Source: Geitlerinema sp. BBD 1991-9 (GTDB lineage: Bacteria; Cyanobacteriota; Cyanobacteriia; Cyanobacteriales; Geitlerinemataceae). From it: DNA of 37,909 nucleotides. Positions 1 through 7,773 of the stretch are shown in pieces (positions within the stretch are counted from its first letter, which is position 1; each line of letters opens with the position of its first letter). Under the pieces are notes generated by a model. The model did no database searches. It had not been told where the DNA came from and was given only the letters and a program-made list of their open reading frames with translations. Both the position numbers and the translations under genes were made by a program. The stretch covers positions 1-37,909 of the forward strand of contig LWRO01000039.1 in assembly GCA_001657325.1 (NCBI GenBank), in the 5' to 3' direction.

Positions 1-2
1 AT

Positions 3-155
3 CTGAGCGTTCTTTATCTCGCATGGCATCGTGCCGATACCTGCGAAGAAATTGAAAAACCCGAGAGTTCGATCGAGTTACCCGTTCCGCCGAGTCTTGC
101 GAAGCCTTCACCGGCTCTTCAAGAATATATGACATTCTTTAACATCCAGTTATGA
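3..155 (+). CDS. C-terminal 50 codons of an unidentified protein, cut by the window edge
   Basis: Frame 3 is open from the window edge to a TGA at 153-155. It encodes an acidic, proline-rich tail that ends in FFNIQL. The two other forward frames close early (TGA at 4-6, and another near 53). Codon use is like that of neighbouring genes, so this is probably the end of a real gene entering from the left. I do not recognise the family and see no domain in so short a tail. A fold-back repeat starts about 80 bases downstream and could lie in the 3' untranslated region. Confidence 0.45.
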   Translation: MSVLYLAWHRADTCEEIEKPESSIELPVPPSLAKPSPALQEYMTFFNIQL

Positions 156-234
156 ACCCTCTTTTTTACACAATTTTGGGATTCTGTTGGCGTTGAGGCG
201 ATCTGCACGAATTCGACAACAGCGATCGCTGTAA

Positions 235-300
235 GGGTGCGTTCGCGGGCAACAGAATTTGGCGGAAGTTCAATTAATGAAATTTCCGCGTAACGCACCC
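235..300. repeat. Nested inverted repeat (fold-back element)
   Basis: Perfect 9-base arms (GGGTGCGTT at 235-243, AACGCACCC at 292-300) enclose a second pair (GCGGAA at 262-267, TTCCGC at 284-289) around an AT-rich centre, with TTC/GAA at 269-271 and 279-281. Arms containing GGTGCGTT resemble short dispersed palindromic elements common between cyanobacterial genes. A small miniature element or a processed hairpin in the 3' region of the upstream gene are both possible. Confidence 0.5.
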
Positions 301-685
301 CCCCCATCTTCTGTCCCAGTATTATAGGGTATTATAGAGTGGTGCTTCTCTATCTTAGAGTGCTAATGAATAAAAGCGTTTTGAGGAACGTTTGTTGGCG
401 ATCGAGATCGAGAGAATTGAGATTGAGTTTAGACATGGTAGTAATTGGCTAAACCTGAAACTTCCATTCTCTATTTTGAATTCCCATACTCTTTCGCGAA
501 GTGTTCTCATAGGAGAGTAGGAACAAAGCGATAGCTGCCACCGACTCGCTGGAGAAAACCTAATTCGGTGCAGTGGAAGATAAATTTTCAGTCGTGTAAA
601 TCGCTAGAAACCGAGTATCTTCAACTGTTTTAACTCAATCGGTATATGGTATATTAGATTAAGTCTCTCATGGAAGTTTTACTCG
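301..685. other. Non-coding stretch upstream of the restriction-modification gene
   Basis: I see no convincing gene here. The DNA is AT-richer than its surroundings. A TATATT hexamer at 650-655, within the run TATGGTATATTAG, is a plausible -10 element about 30 bases before the ATG at 686. I could not fix a -35 element. The purine stretch ATGGAAG just before the start is only a weak ribosome binding site. Confidence 0.3.
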
Positions 686-3421
686 ATGCCCGTTTCTCCT
701 GCTGACATGCAAGCATTTGTTGATTATTGTCAGAGATACATTCAAGGCGACGAAAAAAGTGAAGCGCAAACGTTTCTTACGCGCTTTTTTCAAGCATTCG
801 GTCACGATGGGATTGCAGAAGTTGGGGCGCAGTTTGAGCAGCGATTGAAGAAAGGGAGCAGCAAGGGAAAAACGGGTTTTGCCGATTTGGTCTGGCGATC
901 GAGACCGGGAGTGGCTGGTGTCATCATTGAAATGAAATCCAAAGGGATCGACTTGAACAAACACTACAGCCAACTCGAACGCTATTGGATGCGGATCGTT
1001 CCCGATCGACCCCGTTACGCCATACTTTGCAACTTCGAGGAGTTTTGGATTTTTGACTTTGAAAACCAGGTTGACGAACCCGTCGATCGAATCGCGTTAG
1101 AAGATTTACCGCAACGGTTAGGTGCGTTCCGATTTATGGAGATCGGCGGACAAAATCCCATCTTTAATAATAACCAAGTTGAGGTGACGGAACGATCGGC
1201 GCGACGGATGGGGGAATTTTATCAAACAGTGTTCGATCGTGGACGCAAACGCGGATTTCAGGATTTCTCCGAAGTGCAACTGCAACGGTTTACGCTTCAG
1301 TGTGTTCTGGCGATGTTCGCCGAAGATCGGGAATTACTTCCTCGCGATTTGTTCGTGTCGTTGGTGCAGGATTGCCAAGAGGGGAAAGGCAGCACTTACG
1401 ATGTTTTAGGGGGACTGTTTGCAGAAATGAACCGTCCTGGTATTGCGCCTGCAGGACGATATCAAGGGGTCGATTATTTTAACGGTGGCTTGTTTAGCGA
1501 AATTCAACCCATCGAACTTACACCAGAAGAGATCGTATTTTTGGATGCTTGCGCGAGGGACAATTGGAGTAACGTTCGTCCTTCGATTTTTGGCAATATT
1601 TTTGAAGGGGCGATCGATCCAAAAAAACGCCACGCTCACGGAATTCATTTCACCTCCGAAGTGGATATTCGGCAGATCGTTCGTCCGACAATTAGCGATT
1701 ACTGGGAAGAACGGATCGATCGATCGACAACCATCGGTGAATTGAATACACTTCAGATGGAGCTTCAGGGATATCGGGTGTTAGACCCCGCCTGTGGTTC
1801 GGGAAATTTTTTGTATGTCGCGTATCAGGCGTTAAAGCGAATTGAGCGTTTGCTCCTCGATAAAATCGCCCAACGGCGACGACAACCTCCCGAACAAATG
1901 GAGATTTCTTTTGTCTCGCCGACTCAGTTTTATGGGATGGATACGAACAGTTTTGCCGTGCAGTTGGCGCGAGTAACGATGACCATTGCTCGTAAAATTG
2001 CCATCGATAAATACGAGTTGCACGAACCTGCTTTACCGCTCGATACCCTCGATAAAAATATTGTTTGTCAAGATGCTTTGTTTAGCGAGTGGGTGAAAGC
2101 AGATGCGATTATTGGAAATCCTCCGTTTTTGGGTGGAAAACACGCTCGCATGGCGTTGGGTGACGATTACATGGATCGCGTGTTCGATCGTTTTTCGGAC
2201 GTTAAAGATTCTGTAGACTTTTGTTCCTATTGGTTTCGACTCGCCCACGATCGACTTGAAGAAAAAGGTCGAGCGGGTTTAGTCGCGACAAACTCAATTA
2301 GTCAAGGCAAAAGTCGAGCTGCATCGTTGGATTATATCGCTAAAAATGGTGGATATATTCATAATGCAATTTCAACGCAACCTTGGTCGGGAGAAGCCAA
2401 CGTTCACGTCAGTTTAGTGAATTGGAGTCGAGAATTTCCTGAAACTTATTTTCTCGACAAACGAGAAGTCAAGCGAATCAATACATCGTTAAGTTCAGAA
2501 ATTGACGTAACGAGTGCAGTTCGTCTTTCTGCCAATCGAAATAAATGTTTTCAAGGCGTTATTCCAGTGGGTGGAGGTTTTTTGATTGGCATTTGGCAGC
2601 TAGATCGCTGGCTGGAAGATGAGAAAAATCTAGACGTTATAAAAAGGTTTTCGATGGGCAAAAATTTAGCTAGAAATCCTCATGGGGAACCTGACAGGTG
2701 GATTATTGATTTTAATAATATGAGCCTCGAAGATGCCAGTGAATATCGAGTGCCATTTGAACACGTCAAAAAATATGTGAAGCCAGAGCGAGATAAAAAC
2801 CGGAGAAAATCGACTCAATTGAATTGGTGGAAATATGGAGAAAAACGGCCTGCGATGAGAAAAGCGATCGCACCCCTATCTCAGTACTTTACTGTTCCAA
2901 GAGTTTCAAAATGGTCGATTTTTTTGCCTGCATCAATGGACTGGCTTCCTGGGGACTTAGCTATTGTTGTTGCTTCAGATGATTTTTACATTTTAGGAAT
3001 TCTGACATCTCGAGTTCATCGACTTTGGGTAAAGGCTCAAAGCTCAACACTAAAAGGCGATACTCGTTACACGCACAAAACTTGCTTTGAAACCTTCCCA
3101 TTTCCCCAAAATCAAAGCTCAGCTTTAATCCAAAAAATTCGCCAAACCGCGATCGATCTCCACGAATACCGAACCGAGCAAATGGAGAAAAAACAATGGG
3201 GAATTACCAAACTCTACAACGCCTTCTTCGAGGAACCCGGTAGCAAACTGTACCAACTCCACCAAAAACTCGACGAATTGGTGATGCAAGCCTATGATTT
3301 CAGCCCTGACGACGACATACTCGAAAAGCTGTTGGAATTAAACAGAGAACTCGCTGAAAAAGAAGAGCGAGGCGAAGCCGTTATTGGCCCCTGTCCTCCC
3401 AATAATCTCCCTAAAAACTAA
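686..3421 (+). CDS. MmeI-like type IIL restriction-modification enzyme (nuclease and adenine methyltransferase in one chain)
   Basis: This 911-residue protein fits the MmeI family, in which one chain recognises DNA, methylates adenine on one strand and cleaves at a distance (MmeI itself is about 920 residues). Domains in order: a PD-(D/E)XK nuclease at about 20-150 with D67 and E82-x-K84; a helical linker at about 170-330; a gamma-class N6-adenine methyltransferase with SAM motif I (LDPACGSGNF, 366-375) and catalytic NPPF (478-481); a target recognition domain at about 590-790; and a helical C-terminus. All key residues seen are intact, so the enzyme is probably active. There is no separate R, M or S gene nearby, as expected for type IIL. 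The part encoding the target recognition domain (about 2400-3050) is AT-richer and poorer in CGATCG words than the rest, which suggests domain exchange. The family assignment is firm; the recognition site cannot be read by eye. Confidence 0.9.
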   Translation: MPVSPADMQAFVDYCQRYIQGDEKSEAQTFLTRFFQAFGHDGIAEVGAQFEQRLKKGSSKGKTGFADLVWRSRPGVAGVIIEMKSKGIDLNKHYSQLERYWMRIVPDRPRYAILCNFEEFWIFDFENQVDEPVDRIALEDLPQRLGAFRFMEIGGQNPIFNNNQVEVTERSARRMGEFYQTVFDRGRKRGFQDFSEVQLQRFTLQCVLAMFAEDRELLPRDLFVSLVQDCQEGKGSTYDVLGGLFAEMNRPGIAPAGRYQGVDYFNGGLFSEIQPIELTPEEIVFLDACARDNWSNVRPSIFGNIFEGAIDPKKRHAHGIHFTSEVDIRQIVRPTISDYWEERIDRSTTIGELNTLQMELQGYRVLDPACGSGNFLYVAYQALKRIERLLLDKIAQRRRQPPEQMEISFVSPTQFYGMDTNSFAVQLARVTMTIARKIAIDKYELHEPALPLDTLDKNIVCQDALFSEWVKADAIIGNPPFLGGKHARMALGDDYMDRVFDRFSDVKDSVDFCSYWFRLAHDRLEEKGRAGLVATNSISQGKSRAASLDYIAKNGGYIHNAISTQPWSGEANVHVSLVNWSREFPETYFLDKREVKRINTSLSSEIDVTSAVRLSANRNKCFQGVIPVGGGFLIGIWQLDRWLEDEKNLDVIKRFSMGKNLARNPHGEPDRWIIDFNNMSLEDASEYRVPFEHVKKYVKPERDKNRRKSTQLNWWKYGEKRPAMRKAIAPLSQYFTVPRVSKWSIFLPASMDWLPGDLAIVVASDDFYILGILTSRVHRLWVKAQSSTLKGDTRYTHKTCFETFPFPQNQSSALIQKIRQTAIDLHEYRTEQMEKKQWGITKLYNAFFEEPGSKLYQLHQKLDELVMQAYDFSPDDDILEKLLELNRELAEKEERGEAVIGPCPPNNLPKN

Positions 3422-3428
3422 ATCATAG

Positions 3429-3455
3429 GTTGGGTTTCTCTGCGTTCAACCCAAC
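3429..3455 (+). terminator. Stem-loop after the MmeI-like gene
   Basis: The 8-base arms GTTGGGTT (3429-3436) and AACCCAAC (3448-3455) flank an 11-base loop, eight bases after the stop codon. No T-run follows directly, so it may act as an mRNA 3' stabiliser or be a dispersed repeat of the TTGGGTT type rather than a classic intrinsic terminator. Confidence 0.45.
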
Positions 3456-3506
3456 AGCACAGCAATTTTTCTTCACGATTAAATGTTTGAAATTTTCAAA
3501 AAAATT

Positions 3507-3573
3507 GGTGGGTTACGGCACGAATGTCAATTTATTGTTGTACCCACACAATGCTTGCCGTGCCTAACCCACC
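3507..3573. repeat. MITE-like inverted repeat between convergent genes
   Basis: The left arm GGTGGGTTACGGCACG (3507-3522) is nearly the reverse complement of CGTGCCTAACCCACC (3559-3573), with one extra base in the left arm. The central 36 bases are AT-rich. The arms resemble GGTGGGTTAGGCACG palindromes that I know as dispersed intergenic elements in cyanobacteria. It lies between the 3' ends of the restriction gene and ctaE. Confidence 0.6.
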
Positions 3574-3594
3574 CTACGATTTGATGCTTTGCAA

Positions 3595-4215
3595 TTAAAG
3601 CAAATACAAAATCGTAAACAATACGATCCAAACCACATCGACAAAGTGCCAGTAAATTTCCGCCGCCTCCGGGCCGAAATGACTCGCACTCGTATATCGT
3701 CCTGCTTTAATCGATCGAAGCAAAACCACCCCAATCAAACCCAACCCAAACGTCACGTGCAACCCGTGAAAACCAGTCAACACGTAAAACGTACTCGTAA
3801 ACAAATTATCCGTTAAACTAAACTCGTTGGTGAAATACTCGTATCCCTGACCCAGCAGGAACACCAACCCCATCAACGCCGTAATCAGAAACCAAGTTCG
3901 CATTCCACCCACATCATTTTTGCGAATGGCTTGATTTCCCCGGTTCATCACGAAACTACTCGACACCAGAATTATCGTGTTCACCGTTGGTAACAACAGT
4001 TCCAATTCCGGCGTACCTTCTGGCGGCCAAACATCAGAAACCGCCCGAAATGTCAGATACGCCGCGAACAAACCGAGAAAAATCATCGACTCGGCGAACA
4101 GAAACACGTAAACGCCGAAAAGGCGATGGTCGGGGTGTCCGTGATGGCCCGCCGCCTCCGCCTGTTGGTGGGCAGTCATTGCCGCTTGAGATGTATCGAC
4201 AGTAGAACCTTGCAT
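3595..4215 (-). CDS. ctaE: Cytochrome c oxidase subunit III
   Basis: This 206-residue integral membrane protein is subunit III of the aa3-type heme-copper oxidase. It supports stability and proton delivery to subunit I. It shows FLFAESMIF near 39-47, GFHGLHVTFG at 148-157 and YWHFVDVVW at 188-196, all family hallmarks, with hydrophobic segments at about 33-57, 78-92, 107-124, 143-167 and 189-206. The frame stays open upstream to 4437, but that extension translates the tandem repeat at 4275-4421, so I place the start at the ATG at 4215, giving a normal family length. It is the last gene of ctaC-ctaD-ctaE. The 225-base gap to ctaD is filled with repeats. The histidine-rich N-terminus (AGHHGHPDH, 22-30) is notable but not diagnostic. 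Confidence 0.95.
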   Translation of the reverse strand: MQGSTVDTSQAAMTAHQQAEAAGHHGHPDHRLFGVYVFLFAESMIFLGLFAAYLTFRAVSDVWPPEGTPELELLLPTVNTIILVSSSFVMNRGNQAIRKNDVGGMRTWFLITALMGLVFLLGQGYEYFTNEFSLTDNLFTSTFYVLTGFHGLHVTFGLGLIGVVLLRSIKAGRYTSASHFGPEAAEIYWHFVDVVWIVLFTILYLL

Positions 4216-4231
4216 AACTCTCGCCAACTTT

Positions 4232-4265
4232 TCTTGAATCTGTCTTGAATCTGTCTTGAAGTTTG
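4232..4265. repeat. Three copies of an 11-base tandem repeat
   Basis: TCTTGAATCTG occurs at 4232-4242 and 4243-4253, followed by the diverged TCTTGAAGTTTG at 4254-4265 and a further TCTTG. It lies 16 bases upstream of the ctaE start, within the presumed ctaCDE transcript. Slippage here could vary the leader length of ctaE. Confidence 0.7.
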
Positions 4266-4274
4266 TCTTGGGTG

Positions 4275-4421
4275 AAACCCCACCCATCCTCCCCTTAACA
4301 AGGGGAGGTGTTACCAAGGGGAGGTGCCGGAACCCCACCCATCCTCCCCCTACCAAGGGAAGGTATCGGAACCCCACCCATCCTCCCCCTACCAAGGGGA
4401 GGTGCCGAAGGCGGAGGGGTT
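4275..4421. repeat. Tandem array of a roughly 40-base dispersed repeat in the ctaD-ctaE gap
   Basis: Three imperfect units start near 4275, 4330 and 4370. Each contains CCCCACCCATCCTCCCC followed by ACCAAGGGGAGGTGCCG or a close variant, so each unit is itself partly self-complementary (CCTCCCC...GGGGAGG). The first unit carries an internal duplication of ACCAAGGGGAGGTG. The right end continues into GAAGGCGGAGGGG. Such CTCCCC/GGGGAGG elements are multi-copy intergenic repeats in many cyanobacteria. The array lies between two genes of one operon and could form strong RNA stems there. Confidence 0.8.
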
Positions 4422-4440
4422 CCACTCTCTCCCACAAAAC

Positions 4441-6120
4441 CTATAATTCCGCTTTCACCTCAGCCAGCAACTCGGAGACTGACTGTTCGTCTTCCTGCTC
4501 TCGATCGATCCCGTATTCGTAAGGGCCCGACCACAGAACCGGCTCTTCTTCAAAGTTTTCGATAATCGGCGGCGAACTGGTTTGCCATTCCAGCGTCAGT
4601 GCGTTCCAAGGATTCGCACTCGCTTTCGGCCCCCAGAACCACGCCCAAATCGCATTAAACAAAAACGGAAACGTCGAAACGGCCAGAATAATCGAACCGA
4701 CGGTACAAAGTTGATTGAGCGAAGTCAGTTCCGGATCGTATTGCACCACCCGACGAGGCATTCCCTGCAATCCCAAAATGTGCATCGGGAAAAACGCCAA
4801 GTTGAAACCCACAAAGGTTAAAACGAAATGTACCTTACCCCAAAACTCGTTCAACATCCGTCCGACCATTTTCGGGAACCAGTGGTAAATTCCCGCATAA
4901 ATGCCGAACACGCTACCGCCAAATAGAACGTAATGGAAGTGCGCGACGATGAAATAGGTATCGTGAACGTGAATGTCGAAGGGAACCGAAGCCACCATCA
5001 CGCCGCTGAGTCCGCCGACGAGGAACATCGACACGAAACCCAAGCCAAATAACATGGCACTGTTGAGGCGAATTTTGCCACCCCAAACCGTCGCCACCCA
5101 GCTAAAGACTTTAATTCCAGTGGGAACAGCGATAACCATCGTGGCAGCCATGAAGAACACGCGCAGCCATCCCGGCGTTCCGCTGGTGAACATATGGTGC
5201 GCCCAGACGATGTTTCCCAAAAAGGCGATGGCGATACTGGAATAGGCGATCGCTTTGTACCCGAAAATCGGCTTGCGGGCGTGAACGGGGAGAACGTCAG
5301 AAATCAGACCGAAAATCGGCAGAATCATGATGTAAACCGCCGGGTGGGAGTAAAACCAGAACATATGCTGGTAGACGACCGGATCGCCGCCTCCCGTGGG
5401 ATTGAAAAAGGCCGTTCCGGCTAACAAGTCGAAACTCAGCAAGATCAGCGCACCTGCTAATACAGGAGTCGAAACCAGAATCAGCAGCGACGTGGCCAGC
5501 ATCGCCCAGCAGAACAAGGGCATATCGTACAGCGACATATCCTTAATCCGCATTGTGAAAATGGTGGTCACGAAGTTAATCCCACCTAAAATCGATGAGG
5601 TTCCCAACAGCAACACGCTGAGAATCCACATCATTTCGCCCACTTGACCGCTGACGAGACTCAAGGGCGGGTAAGAAGTCCATCCTGCTACGGGGGGATC
5701 GTTAATGAAGAGGCTCGCCAACAGCAGCAGTCCGCCCGGTGGAATCAGCCAAAAGGCGAAACCGTTGAGGACGGGGAAGGCCATATCTTTCGCCCCGATC
5801 ATCAAAGGAATGAGGTAGTTGGCGAAGGCTGCACCGGCTGGAACGATCCAGAGAAAGATCATCATCGTTCCGTGCAGAGTCAGAACGCCGTTATAGCTTT
5901 CGTATCCCAAAAAGTCGGGATCGGGGGTCGCCAGTTCCACGCGAATGCTGGTAGCCATTGCCCCAGCGATGAGGTAGAAGATGAAACTCGTGACGAAGTA
6001 CTGAATGGCAATGACTTTGTGATCGGTGCTAAAGCCAAAGAAATCGATCCAGCGGCGTTCGCGGTGTTCGGGTTCGCCGCCGGGGGGAGCGGTGTTCGGT
6101 TCGAGGGATGTCGTAGTCAT
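4441..6120 (-). CDS. ctaD: Cytochrome c oxidase subunit I
   Basis: This 559-residue catalytic subunit reduces oxygen to water and pumps protons. Visible ligands are H83 (LHGT, low-spin heme a), the CuB site H259 with cross-linked Y263 and H308-H309, and H394 and H396 (AHFHYV) for the high-spin heme and low-spin heme. The motif [10 protein letters not shown] (254-263) has Tyr-Ser and Ala in place of the PEVY glutamate, the signature of A2-type heme-copper oxidases. About twelve membrane helices are evident. The start ATG at 6120 has no obvious Shine-Dalgarno sequence. Its upstream neighbour ctaC ends 83 bases earlier, and ctaE follows after the repeat array. Both the thylakoid and the plasma membrane are possible locations in cyanobacteria. 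Confidence 0.97.
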   Translation of the reverse strand: MTTTSLEPNTAPPGGEPEHRERRWIDFFGFSTDHKVIAIQYFVTSFIFYLIAGAMATSIRVELATPDPDFLGYESYNGVLTLHGTMMIFLWIVPAGAAFANYLIPLMIGAKDMAFPVLNGFAFWLIPPGGLLLLASLFINDPPVAGWTSYPPLSLVSGQVGEMMWILSVLLLGTSSILGGINFVTTIFTMRIKDMSLYDMPLFCWAMLATSLLILVSTPVLAGALILLSFDLLAGTAFFNPTGGGDPVVYQHMFWFYSHPAVYIMILPIFGLISDVLPVHARKPIFGYKAIAYSSIAIAFLGNIVWAHHMFTSGTPGWLRVFFMAATMVIAVPTGIKVFSWVATVWGGKIRLNSAMLFGLGFVSMFLVGGLSGVMVASVPFDIHVHDTYFIVAHFHYVLFGGSVFGIYAGIYHWFPKMVGRMLNEFWGKVHFVLTFVGFNLAFFPMHILGLQGMPRRVVQYDPELTSLNQLCTVGSIILAVSTFPFLFNAIWAWFWGPKASANPWNALTLEWQTSSPPIIENFEEEPVLWSGPYEYGIDREQEDEQSVSELLAEVKAEL

Positions 6121-6136
6121 ACGTTCTGTTCGCGAG

Positions 6137-6160
6137 CAAAATGACAGTCAAAATGACAGT
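6137..6160. repeat. Two tandem copies of CAAAATGACAGT
   Basis: A perfect 12-base direct duplication (6137-6148 and 6149-6160) lies in the ctaC-ctaD gap, 17 bases upstream of the ctaD start on the minus strand. I see no known binding site in it. It is one of several short tandem repeats in the gaps of this respiratory locus. Confidence 0.6.
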
Positions 6161-6203
6161 CGAGACACCGCTAATGGCGTTCTCGGTGGCGTTTTTTACT
6201 TAT

Positions 6204-7190
6204 TTACAGGTGATGGTGGTGATGGTGAGCTTGAAGGGAGTCTAAAGCTTCTGAGGTAACGTTCCAGTCTTGGGTTCGGGCTTGGAGTCGATCGATCTCA
6301 GAAGGTTCGATCGATGCCACCATCAAATTGTCGGCGGCGGCTTGGGCAATCTGCGACTGAAGCCACTCTTCATAACCTTCGGGCGTGTGAACGACAACCT
6401 GAGTTCGCATCGCACCGTGGTACGCACCGCACAGTTCGGCACAGATGATGGGATACGTACCGGGAACCTCCGGCTTAAACCGCAGTTCGGTTTTGCGGCC
6501 GGGAATTGCATCTTGCTTCAGGCGGAATTGGGGAACCCAAAAAGCGTGAATCACATCTTGGGCGGCAATGTTGAGTTGCACGTCCTGCCCCGCCGGAACG
6601 TGGAGTTCTCCAGAAACCACGCCGCTCTCGGGATAGGTGAAAATCCAGGCGTATTGAAGCCCCAAGACATCGACGGAAAGATTGGCACTTCGGCCTTGAA
6701 CGTCAGGAGACGCACCGACACCGAGGGCGAGTTGCTGGGATTCGCTCTCGGGAAGTGTCGCGGCGAGGGCTGAACCCGGCGCAGCAGGCACAACAGCCGT
6801 TTTCTGCGGCCCGGGATCGGTTGAGGCGGCGGGATCGAGTCCGCCCATTTCGTTGTAAACCTCGAAGCTATACACCGACAGCACCATGACGATGGCAACG
6901 GGAATCGCCGTCCAGACGATTTCTAGCCCGATATTGCCTTCAACGGGGTCAGCATCGGTGTTATCTCCTGGTTTTTGTCGATAGCGGATGATGGCAATAA
7001 TCAGCGCCCCTTGGATGAGCAGAAACAATCCAGTGGCGATGGTCATCATCGTGTTGAACAGTCCGTCCACCAAAGGGGCTTCCTGCGAGGCAGCAACTGG
7101 CATCCATCCGTGATTTTGCCCGTACCACAGACTGATGAGTGTAATGAGAATGCCAGCGATGAGGGTATTGATGGAAGTGGGTAGTTTCAC
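6204..7190 (-). CDS. ctaC: Cytochrome c oxidase subunit II (CuA subunit)
   Basis: This 328-residue membrane-anchored subunit accepts electrons from cytochrome c6 or plastocyanin through the binuclear CuA centre. Two N-terminal membrane helices (about 45-70 and 88-110) precede an exported cupredoxin domain with CuA ligands H215, C250, E252, C254, H258 and M261 (CAELCGAYHGAM). A low-complexity Ala/Pro linker lies at about 118-165. There is no c-type heme motif, so it is not a caa3 form. The chain ends in six consecutive histidines plus leucine (322-328), an odd natural His tag. The start is GTG at 7190, supported by an AGGAGG motif 12 bases upstream. It is the first gene of ctaCDE and diverges from ctaA. 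Confidence 0.96.
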   Translation of the reverse strand: MKLPTSINTLIAGILITLISLWYGQNHGWMPVAASQEAPLVDGLFNTMMTIATGLFLLIQGALIIAIIRYRQKPGDNTDADPVEGNIGLEIVWTAIPVAIVMVLSVYSFEVYNEMGGLDPAASTDPGPQKTAVVPAAPGSALAATLPESESQQLALGVGASPDVQGRSANLSVDVLGLQYAWIFTYPESGVVSGELHVPAGQDVQLNIAAQDVIHAFWVPQFRLKQDAIPGRKTELRFKPEVPGTYPIICAELCGAYHGAMRTQVVVHTPEGYEEWLQSQIAQAAADNLMVASIEPSEIDRLQARTQDWNVTSEALDSLQAHHHHHHL

Positions 7191-7202
7191 GGGTTATCGT
7201 TA

Positions 7203-7208
7203 CCTCCT
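7203..7208 (-). promoter_or_regulatory. Shine-Dalgarno site of ctaC
   Basis: AGGAGG on the minus strand sits 12 bases before the GTG at 7190. Strong Shine-Dalgarno sites are uncommon in this window, so it helps to fix the GTG as the ctaC start. Confidence 0.6.
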
Positions 7209-7773
7209 GTGGTACTCCCGATCGAATTGAGGTGAAGTGCGTTCGCTTCGGCTAGACGCTCTTCACAATCTCAGCCGATACGTGGATTTATCACGTTATG
7301 TAACACGCACACTATGTAACACGGTAAAACAGGTTTTTAAATGGTGTGGCTGAATTGATAAATCTTTAAGATTCTTTTTGTAAATTGTTAGGTTTTAGTT
7401 TATTCATGAACAGACAGTTGTATGGTGATTCAGCAACAAAAAACTCGTAATATTGTATTAAATGACACTGAAATTCATGGGAGATCGCTGGAGAGTTCGA
7501 GGGTTTACGGTTCGAGTATGTTGGATTTCGGGCAATCTCCCTCGATCGATTCACGAAATTTTTCCAAAACAATGTTGCTAATCTAAAACATTCCTAAAAC
7601 TATCTTTCGTTCTCCAGATAACGGCTTTAAGGTAAAACTAATCTTCAGTTGAGTTTTGAGGGGTTTCTCGATCGAAATACCTATCCCTCAGTCGAGACTC
7701 ACTTGATGCAAATTTTCGTGACGTTAACTTGACAAACTGACTCGAACGAAATAGCAAACCTAGCAAAACCCCG
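7209..7773. promoter_or_regulatory. Divergent control region between ctaC and ctaA
   Basis: This roughly 565-base gap must hold the promoters for ctaCDE (minus) and ctaAB (plus). It contains the 11-base direct repeat TATGTAACACG at 7297-7307 and 7313-7323, spaced 16 bases start to start, on the ctaC side: a candidate regulator site. The middle is AT-rich. A short minus-strand reading frame within 7366-7572 has no recognisable features and I do not call it a gene. Confidence 0.45.

Noticed and set aside
4216-4437. N-terminal extension of cytochrome oxidase subunit III
   Set aside because: The extra residues are a translation of the tandem repeat, and the family N-terminus starts at the ATG at 4215.
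7366-7572. 68-codon frame in the ctaC-ctaA spacer
   Set aside because: No motif or ribosome binding site, AT-driven composition, and it occupies the divergent control region.
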